The notes under the pieces: generated by a model | What the model was told of the DNA's origin: nothing | The model's input: the letters and a program-made list of their open reading frames with translations, nothing else | Databases searched by the model: none | Program-made: the position numbers and the translations under genes | Assembly: GCA_963204915.1 (NCBI GenBank) | Contig: CAUJHS010000106.1 | Location: forward strand, 1 to 64,000 | DNA length: 64,000 nucleotides | From: Planctomycetota bacterium | GTDB lineage: Bacteria; Planctomycetota; Planctomycetia; Pirellulales; Pirellulaceae | Direction: 5' to 3' | Shown here: positions 55,055 through 63,738 of the stretch, piece after piece | Layout of the letters: each line of letters starts with the position of its first letter | Position numbering within the stretch: the first letter of the stretch is position 1

Positions 55055-55480
55055 GGCGGTCTCCTTTGCTTAAAACGCGACGAAACACTCGCATTGAATG
55101 CCGAGTCGTTCAAACATTGCGGACAGAGCGGAGGCAACTGGGCGAGCAGGGCGGGAGGATGCGGAGGGTCATTCGCGGTTGGCGGACTGACAATGTTTAT
55201 TGTTGCGTCCGCCCCGCGACGCTTTGAAGCCCGATTCCCCTGGTATGCGCCATTATTGATGGATCCACGGTGCGACATGCATGGCGCGGTCAGAACTCAG
55301 CGACGCATCGTGTCGAACCCATCCCTCCGACACAACAATCGCCACTTGAGAGGAGAACGCGCCAACGCGGGTTGCTCTTGGCATGGGGGGAGGTTTGCGG
55401 TACGTTTCTCCCTCTTTTTCGCGCTAAAGGAGCGGGCGCGAAGTTAAGTGGTGCTTTCTCTCGTTCGCAAGGAGGCGATC
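55055..55480. other. Gene-free region between divergent genes
   Basis: This lies between the starts of the GH16 gene (minus) and the nuclease lipoprotein gene (plus). I see no RNA, repeat or strong promoter pair; it presumably holds both promoters. Confidence 0.3.
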
Positions 55481-56446
55481 ATGAGGGCCTTGGCGCGCGC
55501 CGTTGGCTTGGCAGTGCTGTTGACGGCCGGATGCAATCTCGACATCGAGTCGATGGCGCCAGGCACGGCCAATGCTCCGAGTGTCGCAGCGCCCTCGGCT
55601 CAGGCAGATTCCGCAATCGTGGCGCCGTTAGAGCGTGGCGAGAACTTGCGTATCGCTTCGTTCAATATTCAAGTGTTCGGCCAGTCGAAATTGAACAAAC
55701 CGGAGGTCATGCAAGTGCTTGTCCAAACGGTGCGTCAATTTGATGTAGTCGCCATTCAAGAGGTTCGCTCCGCAGACCAAGACGTGCTGCCCCGGTTTGT
55801 GCAACTCTTGAATGTTGACGGCGCGAGGTATGACTTTATCCTAGGGCCGCGCCTGGGGCGAACGTCGAGCAAAGAGCAGTATGCGTTTGTGTTTGATACG
55901 ACCCGCGTGGGTGTCGATCCGCAAATGATTTACACGATTGCCGACCCACAAGATCTGCTGCATCGCGAACCGTTGGTAACGCGCTTTTACACGCTGGCGC
56001 CGTCGCTCAACGAGGCGTTCACGTTTGTGTTGGTCAATATTCACACCGACCCGGACGAGACGGATCAGGAGTTGAATGCGTTGGACGACGTCTTCCAACT
56101 GGTGCAAAGCCAGGGGGAGGATGACGTGATCTTGCTGGGCGATTTGAACGTCGACGAACGGAATTTAGGCGAATTGGGACAACTGCCGGGAATTACGTGG
56201 ACTGTCGCGGGCGAACCCACGAATACGCGGCGCAGCAAGTCGTACGACAACATCGTCTTCGACCGACGCTTCACCGTGGAATACGCCGGTTACGCCGGAG
56301 TATTTGATTTCGCCTCGCACTTTGGACTTTCGCAAGAGCAGGCGCTGGAAGTTTCCGACCATTTTCCCGTATGGGCGGAATTTCGTTGGACGGAGAATCA
56401 GACCGGTCGGCCGTTGGCGGCGCGACCGGAAGACCCCGCGCGATGA
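55481..56446 (+). CDS. Exported lipoprotein of the endonuclease/exonuclease/phosphatase family
   Basis: The 321-residue protein has a lipoprotein signal with lipobox L-T-A-G-C (Cys18) and then a DNase I-like fold. Motifs in order are I-A-S-F-N-I-Q-V-F, A-I-Q-E-V-R, L-G-D-L-N-V-D, S-Y-D-N-I-V-F-D-R and a final S-D-H-F-P-V with the catalytic His. It is a membrane-bound nuclease or phosphodiesterase acting outside the cytoplasm. AAGGAGG just before ATG 55481 fixes the start. A role in using external DNA is plausible but not shown. Confidence 0.85.
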   Translation: MRALARAVGLAVLLTAGCNLDIESMAPGTANAPSVAAPSAQADSAIVAPLERGENLRIASFNIQVFGQSKLNKPEVMQVLVQTVRQFDVVAIQEVRSADQDVLPRFVQLLNVDGARYDFILGPRLGRTSSKEQYAFVFDTTRVGVDPQMIYTIADPQDLLHREPLVTRFYTLAPSLNEAFTFVLVNIHTDPDETDQELNALDDVFQLVQSQGEDDVILLGDLNVDERNLGELGQLPGITWTVAGEPTNTRRSKSYDNIVFDRRFTVEYAGYAGVFDFASHFGLSQEQALEVSDHFPVWAEFRWTENQTGRPLAARPEDPAR

Positions 56447-56566
56447 AACAATGCGGAGCGTGCGTTCCCAACTCAACGTAACTCGCGGCAAAGGCGGTTT
56501 GCTAAATCGCGTGAATTCGCGATAATCGGGGCGGTTGAACCCTTCGCCTTTAGCCCCGATCCACGG

Positions 56567-59077
56567 ATGATTCTCTGGAAACTTAGCATGCGCGAGATCC
56601 GCTCTCACAAAGGGCGGGCGTTTCTCACGGCGGCCAGCATTGTCATCGGCGTAGCCGCGGTTGTGGCGGTCAATCTCGCGGCGGCCAATGTGCGGCTTTC
56701 GTTTGGCACAATGCAGTCCACCATCGGCGGCGAAAAGTCGCTGCAAGTTGAAGCCCCCGGCGAAAGCCTGTTTGACGAAAGCGTGGCGACCGAACTGGCC
56801 GAAGCGCCTGGCGTTGAAGCGGCCATTCCCGTATTCGAACGCCTGACCAAAGTCTTCTATGGCGAAGATCAAAGCGTCAGTTTGAGCCTCACCGGCATCG
56901 ACCCAGAAAACCTGGAGAAGTTGCGCAATTACGAATTCGCCGATGGCAAGATTTTTTCCGAAGGCGATGAAGTTGTCCTGGACGCCGCCTTTGCTGAAGG
57001 CATGGGATTGGGCGTGAACGATGAGGTGCGCCTCTTTCTCGGGCGTGAACGCCGCACCATGACGATCACGGGTCTGTTGCGGCCCAAGACCGGCGCCGCC
57101 GTCGCGCAGGGCAGCATGATGTTCATGCGGCTCTCGACGGCTCAGGTGCGGTTGGGACGTCGCGGGCAAGTCAACCAGATTCAAATCATGTTGGAAAAAG
57201 GCGCCGACCTTAAGCAGGTCGAAGCGGAAATCGCCAGCCGCTTGCCGGTGGGCTTGGGTGTCCGCTCGGCGGCGGTGCATAGCGAGATGGGTGAAGAGAC
57301 CATGCGCTCGCTGCAAAGCGCCCTTCGCCTGGCCACCTGGTTCGCCCTGTTGGCTGCGGTGTTCATTGTGGCGAACGCGTTCTTTATGAACGTGACCCAG
57401 CGCCAGCGGCAACTGGCCGTGATGCGCGCCATTGGTGCGACGCGGTGGCAAGTAGGCCGGCTGATTTTTCGCGAAGCGATTCTCCTTGCGATGATTGGCA
57501 CGGTCTTGGGAATTCTTGCAGGTTGGGCCGGCGCCTACCTGTTGTCGGTCGCCATGGGGCAGCTCTTTGGAAGTGATTTGCCGGTTCCGGAATTGACCGC
57601 CCCCGTGGTCGGCTTAGCCATTGGATTTGGCGTAGGCGTTGCGCTCCTGGGAGTTTTACTGCCGGCTTGGAAAGCCGCCAAGGTGCAACCGATTGAAGGA
57701 ATGCGCGAGGTTTCCAAGGCGGATGTCGAAGGCGTGCCGGCGTGGTTTGTCACCTTCGGATTGATCGGCTTCTTTGTCTCGGGCGGGCTTCTGGCGGCCA
57801 ATTTGCTGGGTTTCTTGCCAGGTTACGATTACGTGCTGGGAGCGATTATCTTTCTGGTGTTTGCCGTGCCGGTGCTGCCGGCGGCCTTGCAGCCATTGTC
57901 GCAAGCGGCGTCGTTTCTTGTGCGGCCTTTTGGACGCGCTCAAGCGCGAATCGCCCGCCAGCAATTGTTGCGGCGTCGCGTACGCACCACCTTGACGATC
58001 GGCGTGCTGTTTGTGGCGTCCAGTACAGGGTTAGGACTCGCCAGCACCGTGATTGATAACATTAATGACGTGAAAGAGTGGTATCGCCGCGTGATGGCCG
58101 GGGACTTCTTCATACGTTCGATGACGCCTGATCTGGCCTCGTGGGATTCTCCGCAGGTTCCTGACGGGGTCGAAGAAGAGGTCAAAGCAGTTCAAGGCAT
58201 TACCATTGTATACGCCGTACGTTTTGTCACCGGCGAGGCCGAGGGCGAACGCGTGATGTTCACCGCGCGCGATTTCCCTCCTAATTCCGTTACGGGAGAT
58301 TTGAAGGCGATCTCGCCGGAGGATTTGCGTCAAAAACTCTTGCAAGGCGAAGTTACGATCGGCTCGGTGTTGGCGCAGCGCACGGGCCTGCGGCCCGGCG
58401 ACGATATTACTTTGGAAACGCTTGAAGGGCCCAAAGAAAAGCGAATTGCCGCAATCATTAACGACTACATGGGCGGCGGCCTGGTGGTTCACATGGATCG
58501 TCAGGTCGCCAGCCGCGAACTTGGCATTGAAGGCGCCACGGCCATCGTGATTCGCGCCGACCCCGCGCAGCGTGAGAAGGTTGAGCAAGAGTTAAAAGCG
58601 ATCGCGCAAAAATATGGTTTGCTGTTTCAGTCGTATGCGCAATTGACGCGCGAAATCGACAACATGATGGCGGGTGTGATTGGCGGGCTGTGGGTCGTCA
58701 TGGTGCTGGGGCTCGTGGTCGCGGCGTTGGGTGTGACCAACACCTTGAGCATGAATGTTTTGGAGCAAACTCGCGAACTCGCTATGTTGCGCGTGGTGGC
58801 CATGACGCGCCGCCAGGCGCGACGCACCATCATCTCGCAAGCCGCCATTGTTGGCGTGATTGGTTTGTTGCCCGGCGTGTTTGTGGGCGTAGGCCTCTCG
58901 TGGCTCATCAACCGCTCGCTCATGGCGACGATCGGCCGTGAAGTGTCCTACGGCTTTCACCCCTGGCTAGGCGTCGCCGGGCTTGGCGTATCCATGGCGC
59001 TGGTCGTATTCGCGGCGTGGATTCCCGCCCAACGTGCGGCAAACTTGGAGCCCATTCAAGCGCTGCGTTACGAGTAA
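56567..59077 (+). CDS. FtsX-type ABC permease, two-domain (836 residues)
   Basis: The large permease has an N-terminal membrane helix (about 19-38) and an external MacB-like domain. A first FtsX region (about 260-375) contains LAVMRAIGATRWQVGRLIFREA, written here as L-A-V-M-R-A-I-G-A-T. Central membrane segments lie near 390-450. A second external domain and a second FtsX region (about 705-836) contain E-L-A-M-L-R-V-V-A-M-T-R and a C-terminal P-I-Q-A-L-R-Y-E. It is a fused pair of permeases, as in lipoprotein export or envelope stress transporters. No ATPase gene lies next to it: the nuclease lipoprotein gene precedes and a convergent gene follows. The ATPase may be encoded elsewhere. Confidence 0.85.
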   Translation: MILWKLSMREIRSHKGRAFLTAASIVIGVAAVVAVNLAAANVRLSFGTMQSTIGGEKSLQVEAPGESLFDESVATELAEAPGVEAAIPVFERLTKVFYGEDQSVSLSLTGIDPENLEKLRNYEFADGKIFSEGDEVVLDAAFAEGMGLGVNDEVRLFLGRERRTMTITGLLRPKTGAAVAQGSMMFMRLSTAQVRLGRRGQVNQIQIMLEKGADLKQVEAEIASRLPVGLGVRSAAVHSEMGEETMRSLQSALRLATWFALLAAVFIVANAFFMNVTQRQRQLAVMRAIGATRWQVGRLIFREAILLAMIGTVLGILAGWAGAYLLSVAMGQLFGSDLPVPELTAPVVGLAIGFGVGVALLGVLLPAWKAAKVQPIEGMREVSKADVEGVPAWFVTFGLIGFFVSGGLLAANLLGFLPGYDYVLGAIIFLVFAVPVLPAALQPLSQAASFLVRPFGRAQARIARQQLLRRRVRTTLTIGVLFVASSTGLGLASTVIDNINDVKEWYRRVMAGDFFIRSMTPDLASWDSPQVPDGVEEEVKAVQGITIVYAVRFVTGEAEGERVMFTARDFPPNSVTGDLKAISPEDLRQKLLQGEVTIGSVLAQRTGLRPGDDITLETLEGPKEKRIAAIINDYMGGGLVVHMDRQVASRELGIEGATAIVIRADPAQREKVEQELKAIAQKYGLLFQSYAQLTREIDNMMAGVIGGLWVVMVLGLVVAALGVTNTLSMNVLEQTRELAMLRVVAMTRRQARRTIISQAAIVGVIGLLPGVFVGVGLSWLINRSLMATIGREVSYGFHPWLGVAGLGVSMALVVFAAWIPAQRAANLEPIQALRYE

Positions 59078-59157
59078 CTGAGGCCCGTTGCGAGAGACAA
59101 CCGGGAACAAGGTTCCCTCAATTCGCGGCGCTACGAGGATTTGCGAGAGTATGTGTT

Positions 59158-59556
59158 CTAGGCCTCAGCTCGCCTGAACGAAGCGAGCCGGTTGCGGCGT
59201 AAACTGCGCCATGCGATGGCGAAAAGCGTCCCAAGCGTCAGGTCAATCACGCCAAAGACCACCACAGCGGCGGGGATCCGCTGTTGCGAAAAAAGCACCA
59301 GGGTGGCGATTCCGAACGAAAACTTCTCAAGAATCGCAGCGATCATCATGGTGCGATAACGCACGGGATCCCACGCAATGATCAAGAAAGCGACTTGCCA
59401 GGCAACGGCGACTCCCAGGAACCCGTAAAAGTGTTCCGGATGGGTTATCGCTGGCGGCCAATCGCGATTGAGCTGTTCCTCGATAAAGTACTGGGGCAAG
59501 AGCACCAGCAAGCCATAGACTGCCGCTAACGCAAATACCCAACGCGAAAACTTCAT
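59158..59556 (-). CDS. Small four-helix membrane protein
   Basis: The 132-residue protein has four hydrophobic segments (about 5-22, 45-62, 72-90, 95-115) and an Arg-rich tail. No family is recognised with certainty. I chose ATG 59556 (MKFSRWVF); earlier in-frame starts add a polar, arginine-rich stretch. Its first 230 bp overlap, in another frame, the end of the gene at 59327-60571, which is unusually long for an overlap. Confidence 0.6.
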   Translation of the reverse strand: MKFSRWVFALAAVYGLLVLLPQYFIEEQLNRDWPPAITHPEHFYGFLGVAVAWQVAFLIIAWDPVRYRTMMIAAILEKFSFGIATLVLFSQQRIPAAVVVFGVIDLTLGTLFAIAWRSLRRNRLASFRRAEA

Positions 59557-60571
59557 GGGAATGAGCGATCCAAGGCGATGATTCCGTCGCTCGTTGGCCG
59601 TCCAAAGCCGCGAATTCATTCGCTGACGCAACCGAGCGTAAGTGGGGCGCCGCGAGGGATGTTTGTTCTGTTGCGTCGTCCGGCAAACGAATCAATTGGT
59701 GCCCGTCTCGGGGACTGCGATAATAGCAAAAATCGCCCGCATAGCCAACCTCGGGCGGATGGAGGTAACGTCCTCCGATTCCCCATTTACTTTGGATCTG
59801 GACTTCGCCGTCAACGCATACGGCGTGGACCACACCACTGTGCACGACCTGGTTTCCGGAAAGCCGATAAACGATCACATCGCCCCGTTGCGGCGTGTCA
59901 ACTTTTTCATAACCATTGTCTTCGAGAATCCATTCCACATCGCGCCCGCGCAACAGAAACTCACCGTTCGCAAAAACCCAACCGTGGCAATTGCATCGGC
60001 CATCGGCCGGAGCAACCTGGAATACGCGATTCGGCATGCGATCGGTGTCGAACGAGGGAACCTCTGCTTCCCAATCGGGTTGGGCCGCGACATCCTCCAG
60101 GTCGAACGCGAACGCCCGAACTTCACGACCAAGATCCGTGCGCAAAGGGCACGGCAGCACAAGTTGGGGAAAGTTCGTGAGATGATAGGGAAGCTCCAAG
60201 GATGTGGGCTGCGCCAACTTGGAAGACCAATACGTGGCGAGCAAAGGCCCAGCCACGATAAATGTAACGCAATGGAGCAGCGGGTTTTGCAACACCCGAA
60301 ACAGGCTCGCGGCCCATTCCGAAGCGAGCAAGGGCAGCGCACTCCAGGCGCATGCAAGCACCAGCGGCGGCGCCCACATTTGCCAAGACTGCCCGCACCA
60401 CATTGCATATCCGGCGAACACGGCCAACGCCGCGGAAATTAGCCCGTGGACGCGCGTGTTGTACCCGCCGCGCCGCGTTCGAAACAAAATACCCGCAAGC
60501 CCGACAGTGGGGCCCACCACGCCGGCAAAGGTAATCAGAAACAACTCGGGATACGCCCACGAGCCTGCCAT
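59327..60571 (-). CDS. Membrane protein with CHAP/NlpC-like papain-fold domain
   Basis: The N-terminal part of the open frame (about 1-115) holds four to five membrane segments. The soluble part (about 180-295) has C-N-C-H-G-W-V-F with Cys195 and His196, and Q-V-V-H-S-G-V-V with His244. Around them lie the motifs P-Q-R-G-D-V-I-V-Y and S-K-W-G-I-G-G-R-Y-L-H. This is a CHAP/NlpC-type cysteine peptidase or amidase layout, with planctomycete-style flanks. GAGAGGAG precedes ATG 60571. The last 76 residues (after about 339) lie in the alternative frame of the gene at 59158-59556, so the true end may be near residue 330-340 with the original stop lost. Confidence 0.65.
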   Translation of the reverse strand: MAGSWAYPELFLITFAGVVGPTVGLAGILFRTRRGGYNTRVHGLISAALAVFAGYAMWCGQSWQMWAPPLVLACAWSALPLLASEWAASLFRVLQNPLLHCVTFIVAGPLLATYWSSKLAQPTSLELPYHLTNFPQLVLPCPLRTDLGREVRAFAFDLEDVAAQPDWEAEVPSFDTDRMPNRVFQVAPADGRCNCHGWVFANGEFLLRGRDVEWILEDNGYEKVDTPQRGDVIVYRLSGNQVVHSGVVHAVCVDGEVQIQSKWGIGGRYLHPPEVGYAGDFCYYRSPRDGHQLIRLPDDATEQTSLAAPHLRSVASANEFAALDGQRATESSPWIAHSHEVFALGICVSGSLWLAGALAPVLYRGTAQSRLAASDNPSGTLLRVPGSRRCLASRFLDHCVGSRALSHHDDRCDS

Positions 60572-61107
60572 CGGAAAAAAACTCCTCTCTACTGTTCATT
60601 GGTGTTAAACCCACCCACGCGGCGAACGTTTCGGAAAAAATTTCAGGGAGCGTGACTGTAGGTAAGACCGTCATCGAGCGCTAGGCTGTTGCACGTGCAC
60701 ATAGAACTCCGCCGTAAGGAGCCGCGCCGTTACGAACATCCATGCAATTGACGCCAGAACCGGAGTCGCCTAAGTCGCCAGAGACAATGGCGGTGCGTTT
60801 CAAACGCGTCGCCCGAGGAGCCGGCAATTCCGCCACGCGACGCAATCAGGGTTCAAACATTCTCGATTTAGCTGTAGAATTCTGCCTTGTTGTCATCACC
60901 AAGCGGATTGCCGGTCGAGAGACAACATCCATCAAAACGATCGTGCGGCGGCATTGCCGTTGCATCAGTCGTATTGGCGCGGAGTTCATGGTTAAGCATT
61001 GGGCACGAAACGAAATGTAGGCGAGGGCAACGGCGACAAATCGCGTTGTAACAGCCGCCAAAGATTTGTTGTCCTCCCTATTGAACATCAACGCAAAGGC
61101 TCAACCG
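60572..61107. other. Gene-free region before the rhodanese gene
   Basis: I see no convincing gene or RNA in this 536 bp stretch. One open frame (60742-61020) of 92 codons has no recognisable motif. Confidence 0.3.
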
Positions 61108-61503
61108 ATGAAAACTTGGATGGCGTGCATTCCACTGCTTGTCTTCCCGTTCGCGTACGTTGGAGGCGCTGCCGAACCAACCAACGATTCGCTAACGCAA
61201 GTCAAGCGAAATGTTGCTGAAGGAAAGGCCGTTCTCGTAGACGTTCGCGAGAAGGCCGAATGGAACAAAGGTTGTATCGAAGGGGCCGTGTGTCTTCCTT
61301 TGAGCGAACTACAACGAGGCGTCGACGCCGCGCGACTTCAGAAACAGTTGCCCGCAGGAACGATCATTTACACGCATTGCGTTGTCGGGAAACGGGCCGT
61401 CACCGCCGCGAACATCTTGGAAAAGTATGGCTATGAAGTCCGACCCTTAAAGCCGGGTTACAAAGACCTACTCCAAGCGGGATTTCCGAACGCCAAAAAC
61501 TAA
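61108..61503 (+). CDS. Exported rhodanese-domain protein
   Basis: The 131-residue product has an N-terminal export signal (about 1-22) and one rhodanese domain. V-D-V-R-E-K-A-E-W-N-K-G gives the first motif and the active loop C-V-V-G-K-R starts at Cys91, followed by A-V-T-A-A. Single-domain rhodaneses carry sulphur as a persulphide on that Cys. I chose ATG 61108; an in-frame ATG at 61066 adds 14 residues. It lies 12 bp upstream of the truncated gene at 61516. Confidence 0.85.
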   Translation: MKTWMACIPLLVFPFAYVGGAAEPTNDSLTQVKRNVAEGKAVLVDVREKAEWNKGCIEGAVCLPLSELQRGVDAARLQKQLPAGTIIYTHCVVGKRAVTAANILEKYGYEVRPLKPGYKDLLQAGFPNAKN

Positions 61504-61515
61504 TCACCCGGTTTC

Positions 61516-61806
61516 ATGGACTCGGAAGCGCCCCTCTGGATCAAACCCGCCTTCCCCGCCACCGGCCTAACCGCCCTGTGCTCGTCGGAGTCATTGCGGC
61601 CGTACTTTGCAAGTCGACAGCGCCGATTGCGCTATGCGGGTCGAAATGTAGCCGTCGCCATGATAAACACCGTTGCCGTAGCTCTGTGCTGTGGCATTGC
61701 CACGGTGATGGTTACGCATTGGGCCGAACGTAATGGGGTGGGGCTTCTGCGTTGGGTCGAATTGCCGTGGTTAGCGCGCCTTTTGTTGGCCGTGCTGTTT
61801 TTTTGA
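61516..61806 (+). pseudogene. Truncated N-terminal piece, sterol desaturase/fatty acid hydroxylase-like
   Basis: The 96-residue frame has a polar start, then membrane-like segments resembling the N-terminus of sterol desaturase/fatty acid hydroxylase proteins: R-R-L-R-Y-A-G-R-N-V, then L-L-R-W-V-E-L-P-W-L-A-R-L-L-L. It ends at a TGA right after a poly-T run (61796-61803). The histidine motifs of the catalytic domain are not found downstream in any frame I checked. I read it as a decayed or frameshifted remnant, with moderate doubt. Confidence 0.4.
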
Positions 61807-62220
61807 TGCTTTAATCGAGCGGCTCGCTCGGTTGCGTTGAACGCCGCAACTGAGTCATCTTCTTTCCTGGAAATCACGCAGGGTAACGGTGGGTACAGGA
61901 GAAGTTGCTCTTGTTTCGACTCATTTCCCCCTGTTTCCGCTCTGTTTACTGCCATGAAAACTGCCACGTCTGCGGCACGGCTTGGGCGACATCTAATTGC
62001 CATAAGCTAATCGCGGAGCCGAGGTAGGGCGTCTCGCCCCCTCCACATCCGACGAGCAATGCCGCCAAGGACCAGCAGGGCCGTCCGCAGTGTCGCGTTC
62101 CGCGGTCGCAACCGCCGATTCCCGTTTGCTGGTTCAGCCGAGTCACTACTATACTAATGTGAACCTTCTTACAAGGTCAGTCTCTTCTCCGATAAGACCA
62201 GCGATTAAGGAAAGGTGACG
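61807..62220. other. Gene-free stretch, possibly decayed sequence
   Basis: This 414 bp stretch follows the truncated gene and precedes the kinase gene. No gene or repeat is clearly visible. Confidence 0.3.
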
Positions 62221-63738
62221 ATGGCTAAACAGAAGCATCCGTGGGAAGAAAATTGGAGCATTGACAAGGCATTGGAGGCCGAGGGTGGAGGACAGGGAAG
62301 GATCGAATTCCTGCGGTCGCGTTCGGACCCCGAAAAGCGCGCAGCGCTGAAGAGATTGAAGTACAACTTGCAGGACGATCTCCAACAACGCGCCCGAATG
62401 CGTAACGAGGTCGGTGCGCTCAAAATACTTTCCGAGCTTAACGCGAAGATTCCAGCAGTGTTGGAGGAAAACACCGAGGATTATCGCGATCTAACACAAA
62501 AGCTTTACGTGGTAATGGAGTACGTTCCTGGCCCGACTTTGGCAAAACTTGTTAAAGAAAAGGGGCCGCTCGGCCTCGACATCGCTGCGGAGATCGTCCT
62601 AGAGCTTTGCAAAACAGTGGAGATTGCGCACCGTGTCGGCATTATTCACCGCGACATTAAGCCGGACAACATAATTGTTCGAGACTTGGATCGGAGGGAC
62701 ATAGTCATGGTTGATTATGGGCTTTCGTTCAACTCTAACCAGGACATGAAACTCACTCGGCCGAACGAGACATTTCGGAACAAGTTTCTTGATCTTCCTG
62801 AAAACAATACGCCGAGCGGCGACAACCAGAACGCGATCAGCGACGTTACGGCCCTTTGTGCAGTCCTTTACCATTGCCTCACGACTGGCCGCCCAGGCCA
62901 CCTTCTGGACGACAAGGGCCAGCCACCCCATCTACGACCCGGATTCTCGGTCGCAGAATACCTCAAAGTCGATCCTCGACTGTCGCAGTTAAGGGCGCTT
63001 TTTAACAGAGGATTTGAACATCGGATGAATGATCGCTTCCAAACCATTGCCGACTTTGCTCGCCGACTGGAATCCGTGCGGTTAGACAAGGATGCTGGCC
63101 CTGATGAAGACTTGGTCGTGTTGGCGGCCGAGGAAACCAAATGGATCGCCGAAAACTTTCGTCCAGCGTTTATCAGGCGATGTTCGCAGGAAGCCCAGAG
63201 GTTGCTGTTCGCGCTCGCTAACCATTGTTCGGAGCGGCAGACGCATCTAAGTGATTTTCTGGTTTCGGCTCACTGTGACCCTTCGATTCCACACACCATT
63301 GAAGCCATCAAAATAGCCAAATCGCAGGCCAAAGCTGCCGGCGCGTTTGGGGGCGGAGGTTTCGGGGGAGGTTATTTACTCGGCGGCGGTCTCGCAAGCG
63401 CCTTGCCGCCGATACCGCATGGCGTCGAAATCGTAGGACAGTCCGGCGCAGTCGTATCGGTTGGGTTGCCTTACTTCGATAAGAGCCGAGTGATCGTGTA
63501 CATTGTTGGGGCACAAGGCCGGCAGTGCGGCCTGCTTCAACAGCACTTGATAATGAACAAACAACCCAACGCATTCGGCATTTCGATGCACGATATGAAG
63601 GCGATTGACAATTGGGAGTTTGTAACGTGGTTTGATGGTGCGGAAGACTGGGCACCTGATGCTGCAATAAACGCGGCGGACAGGTGCATTGCCCGTGCGA
63701 TCCGTGACATCCGAAGAGAGTTGGAACACGCTAACTAA
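62221..63738 (+). CDS. Serine/threonine protein kinase with unknown C-terminal domain
   Basis: The 505-residue protein begins with a complete-looking kinase domain (about 10-290). A Gly-rich loop lies near 21-27, Lys44 in A-A-L-K-R-L and Glu63 in R-N-E-V-G. The catalytic loop H-R-D-I-K-P-D-N spans 143-150 (Asp145, Asn150), and D-Y-G (165-167) stands in place of D-F-G. A Gly-rich linker (about 377-394) leads to an unrecognised C-terminal domain (about 400-505). That domain contains strands such as H-G-V-E-I-V-G-Q-S-G-A-V-V-S-V and a final helix. There is no membrane segment, so it is a cytosolic kinase, unlike many planctomycete kinases that carry an anchor. ATG 62221 is supported by AAGGAAAGG; a GTG at 62215 is also in frame. 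Confidence 0.8.
   Translation: MAKQKHPWEENWSIDKALEAEGGGQGRIEFLRSRSDPEKRAALKRLKYNLQDDLQQRARMRNEVGALKILSELNAKIPAVLEENTEDYRDLTQKLYVVMEYVPGPTLAKLVKEKGPLGLDIAAEIVLELCKTVEIAHRVGIIHRDIKPDNIIVRDLDRRDIVMVDYGLSFNSNQDMKLTRPNETFRNKFLDLPENNTPSGDNQNAISDVTALCAVLYHCLTTGRPGHLLDDKGQPPHLRPGFSVAEYLKVDPRLSQLRALFNRGFEHRMNDRFQTIADFARRLESVRLDKDAGPDEDLVVLAAEETKWIAENFRPAFIRRCSQEAQRLLFALANHCSERQTHLSDFLVSAHCDPSIPHTIEAIKIAKSQAKAAGAFGGGGFGGGYLLGGGLASALPPIPHGVEIVGQSGAVVSVGLPYFDKSRVIVYIVGAQGRQCGLLQQHLIMNKQPNAFGISMHDMKAIDNWEFVTWFDGAEDWAPDAAINAADRCIARAIRDIRRELEHAN

Noticed and set aside
55055-55480. Possible small gene between the GH16 and nuclease genes
   Set aside because: Several short frames overlap each other in different phases with no ribosome site or motif.
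60742-61020. 92-codon open frame on the plus strand
   Set aside because: It has no recognisable motif, no clear ribosome site and a composition typical of random reading frames.
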